64,000 nucleotides of DNA. It comes from Promethearchaeota archaeon (lineage in GTDB: Archaea > Asgardarchaeota > Lokiarchaeia > Sigynarchaeales > SOKP01). The notes beneath the pieces are model-generated. The model ran no database searches. It saw nothing but the letters and a program-made list of their open reading frames with translations, and had not been told where the DNA came from. This document shows, in pieces, positions 33,533-43,095 of this stretch (position 1 is the stretch's first letter; each line of letters begins with the position of its first letter). Location: positions 8,334 through 72,333 of the forward strand of contig JABXKC010000019.1 in NCBI GenBank assembly GCA_013375495.1, in the 5' to 3' direction. A program made the position numbers and the translations under genes.

Positions 33533-34348
33533 TTAACTTTTTGAGAATCCTCCATGATGGAACTCTATCTTGTAAGTGAGTTTCAGCTTTTTACAGTAAG
33601 ATTCTATCTCAGACTCAATTAAATCCCATAGAGAAGGGTCCTTTCTGAACTCTTGATAAACAGATACTAGGTCAGGATAGTGCTCTTTAATCACCTTAAG
33701 GATTCTGGGAACATTGTGAGGTCTGAAATTTAAATTTTCAAACATAAACGAATCAGCGAAGTCAATTGTCTCTTCAATTATAGCTTTATAGTCAGTAATC
33801 TGTGGGAAAAATGGTGAGATAAAAATATAAGTTTTGATTCCATTCTCGTGAACTTCTTTTAACGCTTTTAATCTTTCATGAGGTCTTGAAGCCCCTTTTT
33901 CAATTACCTTCGCAAAATTCGAATCTAAAGTATTAATTGATATCCCAACTTCAAGGTTTTCAAATTTTTTAAAAAGATCAATATCTCGGGTAACAAATTT
34001 AGATTTAGTTAAAACTGAAATCTCTGCTTTTGTACCAACGAGTCTTTCGAGAATCTTTCGAGTGTTTTCATATTTTAATTCTAACGGAAGATAAGGGTCG
34101 GTTACAGAGCTAAAAAGTACTCTTTTTCCATTATACCTCTCCAGTTTAATTCTATCGAAGTCGTAAGTTTTGATATCCAAGAATTCCCCCCATTTATCAC
34201 CCTTATGACCAGTAAATCGTATCATAAATTCAGCGTAACAATAAATACAGCCATGCTGACAACCAATGTAAGGATTAATAACAAAATCAATTTCAGGTAT
34301 GTTACTTTTCGTTATGATACTTTTCGTTTCTCTAAGATTAATATCCAT
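33533..34348 (-). CDS. Radical SAM protein, SplB-like
   Basis: 271 residues from ATG 34348; an upstream TTG/GTG start at 34363 is weaker. The 4Fe-4S/SAM motif is NPYIGCQHGCIYCYAEF (CxxxCxxC). The following GHKGDKWGEFLDIKTY and VLFSSVTDPYLPLELKYENT match the SplB/Rv2578c-type radical SAM group. These are named after spore photoproduct lyase, but most members have unknown substrates. Length and order are typical. It is convergent with the NDT-like gene, 11 bases apart. Confidence 0.88.
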   Translation of the reverse strand: MDINLRETKSIITKSNIPEIDFVINPYIGCQHGCIYCYAEFMIRFTGHKGDKWGEFLDIKTYDFDRIKLERYNGKRVLFSSVTDPYLPLELKYENTRKILERLVGTKAEISVLTKSKFVTRDIDLFKKFENLEVGISINTLDSNFAKVIEKGASRPHERLKALKEVHENGIKTYIFISPFFPQITDYKAIIEETIDFADSFMFENLNFRPHNVPRILKVIKEHYPDLVSVYQEFRKDPSLWDLIESEIESYCKKLKLTYKIEFHHGGFSKS

Positions 34349-34580
34349 TCTTTCACACACCAATCTTCTTATAGTCTAAACTTCCCTCTTTCCAGAGATC
34401 ATCAATAAATTCTCATAATTCTGCTTAAAACTCATTATGTTTTCTTATTAAGTATTAATTAATTGAAGCACAGTTAAAAACACTTATTTTATACAATATT
34501 AATAATTTCGAAATCAAAATGTATTTATTAAATAATGTAACTAGAAATAATATACAAAGCAAATCAAACTTGGTTTTTTG

Positions 34581-34727
34581 ATGCCGATAAGACTATTAAA
34601 AAATGAGAGAACTAATAAAATCCTCCTTTATATTATTCTTATAGCTCTTATAATTACTTCTGCGATTCTCATCTCTATGATACTCTATCATTATATCTCT
34701 CTCGAAGATACTGGAGGAGGAGGATGA
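34581..34727 (+). CDS. Small single-span membrane protein
   Basis: 48 residues: a basic head MPIRLLKNERTNK, one strong hydrophobic helix (ILLYIILIALIITSAILISM) and an acidic/glycine tail EDTGGGG. This shape is far from random frames of the region and suggests a real membrane microprotein. Unknown function. There is no clear ribosome binding site; TATA-like sequence upstream allows a leaderless start. Confidence 0.5.
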   Translation: MPIRLLKNERTNKILLYIILIALIITSAILISMILYHYISLEDTGGGG

Positions 34728-34787
34728 TCTATATCATGCAGTATCTTTATAAATATATTTTTAACTTTAATGTAAAAAGGATGATTT

Positions 34788-34810
34788 TTGCGAGAAAATA
34801 TTAGTCGCAA
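34788..34810. repeat. Inverted repeat before the TrmB-like gene
   Basis: TTGCGA at 34788-34793 and TCGCAA at 34805-34810 can form a 6-bp hairpin. CCCCGCACGGG follows at 34820-34830. The cluster of GC in an AT-rich spacer suggests a regulatory site or short RNA; nothing more is supported. Confidence 0.3.
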
Positions 34811-34954
34811 GATGACTTACCCCGCACGGGTTAAAAAATAATACGAATAATAATATATATAGTATGTAGCATTAAGTACTATATTAATTAACAAAATTCT
34901 TATAAGTGTTTAAAACCTCTTTAAATACACAAATTTGATTAAAAACGCTGAATC

Positions 34955-35752
34955 ATGTCGAATGAAACTCCCGATAATGTTAAGGATGCTTTACGCGCAA
35001 TTGGACTTACCGATTACGAAATTGCTATTTACTTAACACTAATCTCTAAAGGACCAATGGATGCAAGGGAGCTTTCAGATGCATCATCGGTGCCGTATTC
35101 CAGAATCTATAACATCTTGACTCAATTAGAGAAAGAAAAGAAGTGGATTATCAAAGAAGAAGAATCTAGGCCTAGTCGGTATTTCGCAAAAAGTCCTGAC
35201 GAGGCATTGATTATCGCAAAAAAGCAATATAGTGTTCGCTTTGACAAACATTCGAATAATATCATTAGAAATTTAACCCCTATTTATGAATCGCACGATA
35301 CGCCAATAAAAGTTGCCTTATATATTCATCGTGGAAGAGATGTCTGCATAAATCGAAGTATGAATATTATTGAACACGCTAAGAATTCTTTATATATCGT
35401 TGCACCTTATTATGAATTTCTAGAGCTTTTTTATGATGCAATCAAAAAAGCAAGGGCACGCGGAGTGACGGATATTATACTATTAATAGAAGAGGAAGCC
35501 CTCAAAGACGAAAATTTTGAAGAAATCATAAAAAAATACTCAGATATCTGTGAAATTTGTTCCCGTGATCAAGTATTTGGAACGAGTATAGTAATGGATG
35601 AAGGGGAAGAAGCCTTCATTATTTTAACACAAGAAATTTTTAAAGGATTGAGTTATTTCGGTGTAGATACCGATCACATAGCGTTTGGTCCCGCTAGCAA
35701 TTTCTACTTCAATTATCTCTACAAAACAGCTAAACCTTTAAAATTTGAATAA
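34955..35752 (+). CDS. TrmB-family transcriptional regulator
   Basis: 265 residues. The N-terminal winged helix fits TrmB: ALRAIGLTDYEIAIYLTLIS, MDARELSDASSVPYSRIYNI, LTQLEKEKKWIIKEEESRPS. The C-terminal domain is a PLD-like/TrmB effector region (HRGRDVCINRSMNIIEHAKN, SLYIVAPYYEFLELFYDAIK). TrmB proteins usually control sugar transport or metabolism genes in archaea; a ligand cannot be told. It is convergent with the hydrolase gene, 25 bases apart. Confidence 0.88.
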   Translation: MSNETPDNVKDALRAIGLTDYEIAIYLTLISKGPMDARELSDASSVPYSRIYNILTQLEKEKKWIIKEEESRPSRYFAKSPDEALIIAKKQYSVRFDKHSNNIIRNLTPIYESHDTPIKVALYIHRGRDVCINRSMNIIEHAKNSLYIVAPYYEFLELFYDAIKKARARGVTDIILLIEEEALKDENFEEIIKKYSDICEICSRDQVFGTSIVMDEGEEAFIILTQEIFKGLSYFGVDTDHIAFGPASNFYFNYLYKTAKPLKFE

Positions 35753-35777
35753 GATTATTTTGGGATTATAGTTAATC

Positions 35778-37784
35778 TTATTCATCTCCCACAAAAATAG
35801 GGAGTATCAAATGAGATGGATGGTCTTTATCATGAAATACCGTTTGAGATGCAATTATATAATTTTTTTCACTTTCCTTACCAGCAAGGTTAGAGTTTAC
35901 GTCAAACCGAGGAAAATTACTGGATGTTATTTCTAACCGAATTTTATGGTCCTTAGGAAAATAAATAGCAGTTGTACCGATTACAATTTCAAACTTATAT
36001 ATTTCATTTGGAATAATTAACTTGGGATTATTTAAATCACCGTTAAGATAACGGGTCCTAACTCCTGAATCTATTATATTTACCGCTTTTTTATTATCTG
36101 GGTAAACATCAACCAATTTTACCATAAAGTCGGTATCTTCCACGGTGGTAGAAGCAAATAATATTATTCTTATTTCACCTATAACTTCTAAACCTCTTTC
36201 GAGAGCTTTTGTGGTGTATACTAAAACATCATCCCTTTTCTCGATATTAGTCTGATCTTGAGGCCCACATAATAAAAATAGGTTTCTTCCTCCTAGTGTT
36301 ATTACTGGATCAGAGGGATCAAATTGATATACATCGTGGAGTTCTTCCTTAGGATATTTATTGGAAAGTATCCCATCTCCAAATAAACTATTACTCTTCC
36401 CATTTGAGTGAAGATATAACTTAAATTCCTTAGATGAAGGTGGCCATTTATTGAAAGCCCTCCAAATGTTCTTATTTAATACAAATGCACGAATAGGAGG
36501 AATATTTGATAAATCTGACTCGTCTCTTTTCAAACATAATTCGTACCACCAAAATGGAAGTACATTTTGAAAAAAAGTTAAATCATCTCTTATGTGTGCG
36601 TATTTTAAAGGTTTGATGAAAAACTTATCCATATTAATATGAGACCAGGGACCTATAATCATTTTAAATTTGTCTTTAAAAAAGGATGGAGCAGCATCTT
36701 GAATTAGTTTTACATCTCGCATCATATGCTCTATGAACATATCATACCAACCTCCAATAAACAACATAGGAGAATTAAACTCATAATTAAGTCCAAAAGC
36801 GTATGGAGATAAATCGTGATTATGGAATAAATTTCTTTTGTAGAAAATCTCTTTGATCAGTTTTAAAAAAGAACCCTCATCCATTTTTGATATATCAACG
36901 TTTGTTTTATATACGCTATTCATCATTTTCATCGAATATTTAGGATTCTCTACACTTGCTAAGTCTGATAACTTCGGTATTTTTGAGTTTAACGGTTCGT
37001 TGTAAATGCTATTTGATGGATTAAAATATAGTTGTCTATAATATCCATTTTTATCCCATTGATCAAAATCCATTGTCGATAGATTTTGCATACTAGCCGT
37101 AGATATCATAATTAAATACAGAGCACCTGACAAACCTACTGGATACAATCCCCCTGGATGCCAAAAAACATTCGAATAAGAACTGTGAATAGGACTTAAA
37201 CAACTCAGCAAATTTTCATTATTCCATGATACAGCGAGTTGTGTAATGCCTAAATATGACAAACCCCACATTCCAATTTTCCCGTCATACCAAAAACGTT
37301 TAGAAATCCAGCGTAATGTTTCTAATCCATCTTGTCGTTCGTACATATAAAGAGAATTAGTTCCATATTCAATCGATCGTCCACTACCTCTAATATCTTG
37401 TATAACAACTACATAACCTTTAGAAGCTATGAAATATCCTAAAATACTTAGCCGATTTTTCCAATATGGTAATCTAACTAGGATAGTAGGGGCTTTACTC
37501 TTATTTTTGTAAATTTCTTTAGGTAAATAGATGTCTGTAGCTAATTTTCCTCCATCTTCAAGAGGAATTAAAACCTCTTTTAGTCTTGTCGAAGCATTTT
37601 CGGGTAATATGCTAATCCTTTGGAATCTGCGAGAACGCCCAATAATCTCAAATATTTTAAACAAGGGCGTATAGATGTAATCAACAAAAAATGCCATTCG
37701 AATAAATATTGAATTAAGGGGAGCTAAAAGGGTAGGTAACTTAAGACCAATTTTTATATCATTAGGATTAAATTTTCGTTGCAT
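35778..37784 (-). CDS. CocE/NonD-family (peptidase S15-like) hydrolase
   Basis: 668 residues. An alpha/beta hydrolase domain with the S15/CocE start (VLIPLEDGGKLATDIYLPKE; RLPYWKNRLSILGYFIASKG; VVIQDIRGSGRS). The nucleophile Ser is in KIGMWGLSYLGITQLAVS, a probable acid in GGWYDMFIEHM and the His in GPWSHINMDK. The C-terminal beta-rich jelly-roll (LYLHSNGKSNSLF; FPKDHKIRLEITSSNFPRFD) is also typical. The family includes cocaine esterase, X-Pro peptidases and glutaryl acylases. No signal peptide is evident. The substrate is unknown. Confidence 0.9.
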   Translation of the reverse strand: MQRKFNPNDIKIGLKLPTLLAPLNSIFIRMAFFVDYIYTPLFKIFEIIGRSRRFQRISILPENASTRLKEVLIPLEDGGKLATDIYLPKEIYKNKSKAPTILVRLPYWKNRLSILGYFIASKGYVVVIQDIRGSGRSIEYGTNSLYMYERQDGLETLRWISKRFWYDGKIGMWGLSYLGITQLAVSWNNENLLSCLSPIHSSYSNVFWHPGGLYPVGLSGALYLIMISTASMQNLSTMDFDQWDKNGYYRQLYFNPSNSIYNEPLNSKIPKLSDLASVENPKYSMKMMNSVYKTNVDISKMDEGSFLKLIKEIFYKRNLFHNHDLSPYAFGLNYEFNSPMLFIGGWYDMFIEHMMRDVKLIQDAAPSFFKDKFKMIIGPWSHINMDKFFIKPLKYAHIRDDLTFFQNVLPFWWYELCLKRDESDLSNIPPIRAFVLNKNIWRAFNKWPPSSKEFKLYLHSNGKSNSLFGDGILSNKYPKEELHDVYQFDPSDPVITLGGRNLFLLCGPQDQTNIEKRDDVLVYTTKALERGLEVIGEIRIILFASTTVEDTDFMVKLVDVYPDNKKAVNIIDSGVRTRYLNGDLNNPKLIIPNEIYKFEIVIGTTAIYFPKDHKIRLEITSSNFPRFDVNSNLAGKESEKNYIIASQTVFHDKDHPSHLILPIFVGDE

Positions 37785-37975
37785 TCTTCAAAAATAATAT
37801 AAAGTTAAAGATTTTTGAATTTTACTGTTTAAAAAGTAATTGTTATTGCATTTTCGGGGCAAAAGTGTCTTTAATATGGCGAGTGGGTAATAGTAAATAA
37901 TACTATTTCTATTTTGCAATCGCGCCCAATTACAACTTTAGCAGATAAAAAGCTCTAATTCCTTTCTAAAACACA

Positions 37976-38422
37976 TTATTTTAAAAAAGCTCTTTTTCCT
38001 AAGAATATAAAAAGTTCGCCTAATTCAAAAACCGTGAGTGGAAATATTAGGTTCGCCATATCGTTCCTTAACTCTTGCTTATCTTTCCCGGAGATAATTA
38101 ATTTCTCAATATCTTCAACAAAATCGTCCATATTCAGGAAAAGAATCTCAATTTTATCGCAACCAGTTAATTCTTCGATTTCCTTATCTAGATGCGTTTC
38201 AACTTGATTTAATAATCCTATTTTTAACTTTGGATCTAATTCATATTTAGAGATAAGTTGGTTTATTTCCTCTAAAATAATATTTATCGTTAAATTCCAA
38301 TCTTTATTGTCCTTATATTTTGGAATCAATACTTCACTAATTATAGCTTCATAAAGACTAATGGGTTCTTGTTCGTCAAATTCAACATCTAACCCATTCC
38401 TTAATTTTATTTCCTTGACCAT
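37976..38422 (-). CDS. Hypothetical helical protein
   Basis: 148 residues from ATG 38422, which has GAGG six bases upstream. Mostly helical and acidic: LYEAIISEVLIPKYKDNK, LTINIILEEINQLISKYELD, GLLNQVETHLDKEIEELTG, MDDFVEDIEKLIIS. It ends with a more hydrophobic LTVFELGELFIFLGKRAFLK. No family recognised, no membrane signal strong enough to call. It stands between the hydrolase gene and a 500-base gap. Confidence 0.65.
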   Translation of the reverse strand: MVKEIKLRNGLDVEFDEQEPISLYEAIISEVLIPKYKDNKDWNLTINIILEEINQLISKYELDPKLKIGLLNQVETHLDKEIEELTGCDKIEILFLNMDDFVEDIEKLIISGKDKQELRNDMANLIFPLTVFELGELFIFLGKRAFLK

Positions 38423-38541
38423 TTCCAACCTCAACTCAATAATTATTTTGCTTCTTATATATTAATAGACTATTTTTTTATAAATTTTATTAGACAGTAA
38501 AAATCTCAATTTAATAATACAATTTTAGAAATTTAAAAAGA

Positions 38542-38715
38542 ATGAAAGAAACAAGAAGGGACTATTATTTTTTTTATAATTCCGATCTTTTTTACTCTCC
38601 AATAAAAATTTGGACAAAAAGAAGTAAAATCGGAAACCAGGACGTTCAAAAATATAAAAAGAGGAGACGTATTTATCTAATAACAGGGTTAAGGGTTGAG
38701 GTATTGAGTCCTTAG
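38542..38715 (+). CDS. Possible small basic protein in a 520-base gap
   Basis: 57 residues: MKETRRDYYFFYNSDLFYSP, then a very basic KRSKIGNQDVQKYKKRRR and IYLITGLRVEVLSP. The basic and aromatic composition is unlike nearby chance frames. There is no ribosome binding site. After its stop the gap up to 38946 is AT-rich with T-runs and holds nothing else I can support. Confidence 0.35.
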   Translation: MKETRRDYYFFYNSDLFYSPIKIWTKRSKIGNQDVQKYKKRRRIYLITGLRVEVLSP

Positions 38716-38946
38716 ACTCTTTAGGTATAAGAATATATTATGTAATCATGGTTTCCAATTTTTTTTTTCTACTGTAATATTAACTGCATAACTATTTAAA
38801 GATATCTATATTTTCACATGACAAAAAGGAAAATCTAAACCGTGCTCAATTCACTTTATTAAATAAAGATTTTAAAGGAAATTACTAAAATATTCTTGGA
38901 TATTTGAATTAATACGATTTTTCGTGAAATTAATCAATTAGAAATC

Positions 38947-39765
38947 CTAAAGTATCATTTTTTGAATTTTTCTTATTATCTTCCGACAAAAATCAATTTT
39001 GTGTCTATTAATTAATTCAGTAATAGCATAATAAATCATATATTGCCCATATTTTTTCTCAAAAGCTCCTAATATTGCTTTAATTATTCTTTTTTCCTTG
39101 GTTTTCGCTTTTTTTTCCTTATAATAAATGGTAATTATTTTTTTTTTCAATACACTCTTTAAATTTTTATCGTAGAATCGAGCAATCTTATATCCAGAAA
39201 ATTCTGTGCATAATAAGTTCCAATTGGGAATTTGAATGAAGACGGAATCTCTAAAAAAATAGCTGTCGTAGCGAGATTTGAAAATTCCTCTCAATTTCTT
39301 CTTAAATGGTTTTGAAAAATGAAGTGCAAATGGAGTCTGAAGAGAAGCTTTATTTTCACGAATATCTAGGTTTACATAATAAACACGCCCTCCGTAAATA
39401 CGGTGTAAAATATTTTCTGCCAAACTTATCTTTACGAGCTTAGAATCATTTGGATATTTTGGGGATGCAACACATTTCCCTTCCCCATAAAGAATCCATA
39501 AAACATATACGCCTTGTTTATTGTAATCATTGAATCTATTGATTATTTCTTTAGGCGATATTTTAGAATTCTGAACTTCTATTGCGATTTCTTGACCTGT
39601 TTTAAGTTTGAAATATACATCTGCGAATCGATTACCTAAGAACTTTTCAAGAGATCTTTTTTCGATCCTATTATCATTTTCATAGATGTATTTATATAAG
39701 AAGAGTTTAATTGCTCTATGGGAGTAAGACTCTGCGGGAGAGCTAATTAGTGAGATTTCTTTCAT
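38947..39765 (-). CDS. CoiA-like competence/nuclease-domain protein
   Basis: 272 residues. The segment HRAIKLFLYKYIYENDNRIE, FLGNRFADVYFKLKTGQEIA, IEVQNSKISPKEIINRFNDY and YVLWILYGEG fits the CoiA-like endonuclease fold: Asp in FADVY, Glu-x-Gln in IEVQNS, then a helix and VxWIL strand. In bacteria CoiA acts in processing of transforming DNA; in archaea it is scattered and of unknown role. The C-terminal 110 residues are very basic. Zinc-finger segments of bacterial CoiA are missing. Confidence 0.75.
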   Translation of the reverse strand: MKEISLISSPAESYSHRAIKLFLYKYIYENDNRIEKRSLEKFLGNRFADVYFKLKTGQEIAIEVQNSKISPKEIINRFNDYNKQGVYVLWILYGEGKCVASPKYPNDSKLVKISLAENILHRIYGGRVYYVNLDIRENKASLQTPFALHFSKPFKKKLRGIFKSRYDSYFFRDSVFIQIPNWNLLCTEFSGYKIARFYDKNLKSVLKKKIITIYYKEKKAKTKEKRIIKAILGAFEKKYGQYMIYYAITELINRHKIDFCRKIIRKIQKMIL

Positions 39766-39951
39766 TTGGCAATAAATAAGGAAATGTTAATTCTTTTCAT
39801 AGTAATAGTTTCTTAGATTTAAAATATTCAAACAGTTTGACAGATTCTTGAATTCTTAAACCATTTTTTCTTTAAATATGATTAGAATATTAAAAATTCA
39901 TTTAACTGTATACGATAAAAAAGTAGTTTTTACTATAAGAGAGTGATAAAA

Positions 39952-40665
39952 ATGGTAAATAAACATAGCCAAAGTTTTTTTGGGCAATCGACAGGGCTTA
40001 CACTTGTTAGTTCATCAAAAACAGAACCGTTTATATTTTTGAAGTGTATTAAGAAAAAACCTGACGGTTCGTGGGAAAAACCGTCTTTGGGAGAAGGAAA
40101 AACAATTAAATGCAATCTAGACGAAATAGTGATGATTTTAGAGGTTTTAAAAAGAAAAAAAGATTCTTGGTCGAGCTATCATAATTTTAAAGACATAAAG
40201 ACACAAATTTCCTTTAAATGGGAAGATGATACAAAGCAAAAACTTTTGATTTATATTGGTAAGTATTCTAAAATGCTAAATTATGCCCAAACTGAAATCT
40301 TTAGAATGTTGTTAAAACATATAATAAGAGAAAAAATCGAATTTGCTACAATCTCAAATTTAACCCCAAAAAAAAACCCTACGGAAAGTTCTAAAGAAAA
40401 TAGCGGTAAAAGTAAAGTACGGAATTCAAAGGAGCTTCCGTCTGTTAAAGAATCTGTAGAACACAACGAAAATGAAGTTAGTAACATAAATGGTGTAATT
40501 GAAGGAGAAACGGAAAAAGCTTTGCTTATCCAATTTGATAGCAATAAAGAAGTCTGGATCCCAAAGTCAGTAATCCGATCTAATTACAATTCAATTAATG
40601 AAATTGCTCAAAACTTCATAATTGATAATTGGATATTAAAAAAGAATAATATCATTCAAAATTAG
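39952..40665 (+). CDS. Hypothetical protein
   Basis: 237 residues from ATG 39952; a GTG three codons earlier is also open. The first 130 residues are mixed: GQSTGLTLVSSSKTEPFIFL, KKPDGSWEKPSLGEGKTIKC, DEIVMILEVLKRKKDSWSSY, then helices. A polar low-complexity linker (KENSGKSKVRNSKELPSVKE) leads to a small C-terminal domain (VIEGETEKALLIQFDSNKEV, WIPKSVIRSNY). The latter resembles short motifs in phage or DNA-associated proteins ('W-IPKS-I'), but I cannot name it. It is convergent with the deacetylase gene, 11 bases apart. Confidence 0.6.
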   Translation: MVNKHSQSFFGQSTGLTLVSSSKTEPFIFLKCIKKKPDGSWEKPSLGEGKTIKCNLDEIVMILEVLKRKKDSWSSYHNFKDIKTQISFKWEDDTKQKLLIYIGKYSKMLNYAQTEIFRMLLKHIIREKIEFATISNLTPKKNPTESSKENSGKSKVRNSKELPSVKESVEHNENEVSNINGVIEGETEKALLIQFDSNKEVWIPKSVIRSNYNSINEIAQNFIIDNWILKKNNIIQN

Positions 40666-40676
40666 TATTTTTTTAA

Positions 40677-41867
40677 TTATTGAGAAATATTTGGAATGAA
40701 TTCATTATCGCATAGAGCTTTTAAGCTCTTATTATAATCAATCATTTTTTTTGTTAATTCTGGATGAGAAAGGAGTTGTACTTCAGTTCTATCATCTCTA
40801 TCCCATAATAAATAAGGAACTTCTTCTTTTGGGGCTTCTTCTTTAACTTGCTGTATCCATTCGGGGGGAAGATTATTTTCTAAATTAACATCTAACATTC
40901 GCGCTAGGAATATAGACCATGCTCTAGGCACAACCGTCATTAAATAACCACCACCTCCCACAGCTATCCATCTATTTTTACAGTAATCGTGAGTACAAGT
41001 GTAAAGCGTTTGGGCAATATCTTTGTAGGCTGATATAGAGACACCCATTTGAGTGAGTGGATCATTAAAATGCATATCTACACCTAACTGGGTAAATAAA
41101 ACATCAGGAGCATAAGCTTCTAAAATCCTAGGTACACAATATCGGAATAATTTAACAAACATTCTGTTACTCGTATTAGGAAGTAATGGGAAATTTATTG
41201 AATAACCTTTTCCAGGACCCTCACCAACCTCATTGGAGTGGCCTGTACCTGGAAATAAAAAATTTCCACTTTCATGAAATGATATTGTTAGAACATTAGG
41301 ATCGTCGTAAAACAACCATTGTACGCCATCCCCATGATGACAATCGATATCTAAATAAGCAATTCTTATATCTTTCTTTAATTGCTTAAGGTGATGAATA
41401 GCAACTGCAATATCATTGAAAATACAAAATCCTGAAGCTCTTTTCTTGTTGGCGTGGTGTAATCCTCCTGCGGGATTAAAACCGATCATAATATCGTCGT
41501 TTTTCCATACTAAATCAGCTGCTAGTGTACTTGCCCCGCACACTAAAGCTGATGCTTCATACATCCCTTTAAATATCGGATTATCCCCCGGACCCAATCC
41601 ATATAAATATGGTTGAATTGAACTGTCATTCGGGTTTTCACTTAATTTTTTAACAACTTCTACATACTCAGGATCGTGTGCCCGTTCTATTTGTTCTCTG
41701 GTAGCTATGAGAGGTTTTTTTATATCGATCCTTTCGTGCTTTAAAAGGTTCAATTTTTCCATAAGGTCATAAGTTAGTTTTAACCTAAGAGGACGAAGAG
41801 GGTGATCTGGGCCAAAATCGTATTTTTGGTATTGATCCGTATAAATCAAAGCGACCTTGTCTAGCAT
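40677..41867 (-). CDS. Histone deacetylase superfamily (AcuC-like) protein
   Basis: 396 residues. Zinc-dependent deacetylase fold with all main residues: GGLHHANKKRASGFCIFND (the His-His pair), IAYLDIDCHHGDGVQWLFYD (Asp and His zinc ligands), FTQLGVDMHFNDPLTQMG (second Asp) and VGGGGYLMTVVPRAW with the catalytic Tyr. AcuC-like enzymes act on acetylated proteins or small molecules such as acetylpolyamines; some deacetylate acetyl-CoA synthetase. An intact active site predicts real activity. It diverges from the hypothetical gene at 42048. Confidence 0.92.
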   Translation of the reverse strand: MLDKVALIYTDQYQKYDFGPDHPLRPLRLKLTYDLMEKLNLLKHERIDIKKPLIATREQIERAHDPEYVEVVKKLSENPNDSSIQPYLYGLGPGDNPIFKGMYEASALVCGASTLAADLVWKNDDIMIGFNPAGGLHHANKKRASGFCIFNDIAVAIHHLKQLKKDIRIAYLDIDCHHGDGVQWLFYDDPNVLTISFHESGNFLFPGTGHSNEVGEGPGKGYSINFPLLPNTSNRMFVKLFRYCVPRILEAYAPDVLFTQLGVDMHFNDPLTQMGVSISAYKDIAQTLYTCTHDYCKNRWIAVGGGGYLMTVVPRAWSIFLARMLDVNLENNLPPEWIQQVKEEAPKEEVPYLLWDRDDRTEVQLLSHPELTKKMIDYNKSLKALCDNEFIPNISQ

Positions 41868-42047
41868 AATATGAATAAGAATTAAATCGACTATTTATTT
41901 TTTGTAAGGATATTTTATAAATTAGTTAATTAAAAATTTTAAGAGAAAATCCTTTAGAATACAGAAAAATATATTATTGGAGTATCATATAAAGAAATAT
42001 ACATATTAGTAAATTGTACTAAGTAAATTATTCTTTTACTTTAAAAA

Positions 42048-42602
42048 ATGAGCCAAAGATTTAGAAAATTCGTAGAAAGGGTAGCAAAAGACAACGAATT
42101 TAAACCGCTAAAGAATAAGCTACTATACTTTTTACAAAAGGAAAGCGAAAATAAATACAAAAATTATCCCCGACTATTAGAACTAATGGAATCTTATTGG
42201 CCAAAATATAAAGAAGGTTCTCGAATTTCCTATTTACTCAGAGACCACTACGAAGAAATTTTCACTTTTTACCTTAACACGCTTTTTCCATTCAGAAAAA
42301 GAGGTTTAATGTTGACTCATCCTGAGGCTCCTACTCCTGTAGACTTTAAACTCGTCTACAATTACCATTATAACTTAGCGGAAATTGAAGTAGTGCAAGA
42401 TGTTATGAAGAATTTAAATATCAATGCTAAAGTAGAAAATATTTTGAAAAGGATTCTAATTTTTGCAGTAAGTTCATTTAGTCCTATGATTCAGCAAATT
42501 TTCGGAAGACCGTTTGCTTTTCAATTTTCAAATATTGACGCAAACGCATTTAACAACGGAGAATGGGAAGTAATCGCTATAATTTCTGCAAGAGAACAAT
42601 AA
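42048..42602 (+). CDS. Hypothetical protein
   Basis: 184 residues, not recognised. It has a basic N-terminal helix region (RFRKFVERVAKDNEFKPLKN), an aromatic middle (LMESYWPKYKEGSRISYLLR; DHYEEIFTFYLNTLFPFRKR), LTHPEAPTPVDFKLVYNYHY, and an ending with hydrophobic helices (KRILIFAVSSFSPMIQQIFG). No signal peptide. It is convergent with the PDCD5-like gene, 29 bases apart. Confidence 0.6.
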   Translation: MSQRFRKFVERVAKDNEFKPLKNKLLYFLQKESENKYKNYPRLLELMESYWPKYKEGSRISYLLRDHYEEIFTFYLNTLFPFRKRGLMLTHPEAPTPVDFKLVYNYHYNLAEIEVVQDVMKNLNINAKVENILKRILIFAVSSFSPMIQQIFGRPFAFQFSNIDANAFNNGEWEVIAIISAREQ

Positions 42603-42631
42603 TTTTAACTATAAAGAGGACTTAATACAAG

Positions 42632-43060
42632 CTATTTAGTTAAGAAAGATCCCAAATCCATCATTTCACCATCACCTTTCTTAACTTGGATCTTTCCCTT
42701 TATTCCTTTAACTTTTCGTTCTAAATAAATAATTGCGTCTAAATGAATCTTTCTTGGTACACCACCTTGACGATTAATAATAGCTATTAAGTAATCTATA
42801 TTATTTATAACATCAGGGCTAACTAACTCATTAAAAATTGCTTGATATACCATTGGTTCGTTCGATCTTATCTTCTCTAAGTAAGAAAAAGCATTTGGTG
42901 CTAGAACAGCCTGCAATATGTAAACAATTTTATCATTAATCGAAATAACTCTCTCTTGTGTTGCTTGTTTTCTTTTTTGAGCGTCCACCAGAGCTTTCAT
43001 TTTCTTCAAACGCAACTTCTCTAATTCGTGCTGTTCACTATCGTCGTTAGGTTCTTCCAT
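42632..43060 (-). CDS. PDCD5/TFAR19-like DNA-binding protein
   Basis: 142 residues from ATG 43060 behind GAGGT. The pattern fits PDCD5: a charged N-terminal helix QHELEKLRLKKMKALVDAQK, then a compact helical core IVYILQAVLAPNAFSYLEKI, MVYQAIFNELVSPDVI and YLIAIINRQGGVPRKIHLDA, and a disordered basic tail. PDCD5 proteins in eukaryotes and archaea bind DNA or the TRiC chaperonin; the archaeal role is uncertain. It is slightly longer than usual (about 110-125). It lies in line with the oxidoreductase gene upstream, 35 bases apart, so they may share an operon. Confidence 0.7.
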   Translation of the reverse strand: MEEPNDDSEQHELEKLRLKKMKALVDAQKRKQATQERVISINDKIVYILQAVLAPNAFSYLEKIRSNEPMVYQAIFNELVSPDVINNIDYLIAIINRQGGVPRKIHLDAIIYLERKVKGIKGKIQVKKGDGEMMDLGSFLTK

Positions 43061-43095
43061 CACTAGTACCTCATCGTTTTAAGTAAACCATAGAA

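Noticed and set aside
34781..34836. Box C/D guide RNA
   Set aside because: A GATGA-like box can be seen, but no CTGA D box at suitable spacing, so only the inverted repeat is reported.
40677..41867. Histone-linked operon
   Set aside because: No histone gene or acetyltransferase is nearby, so the deacetylase is described only as AcuC-like with unknown substrate.
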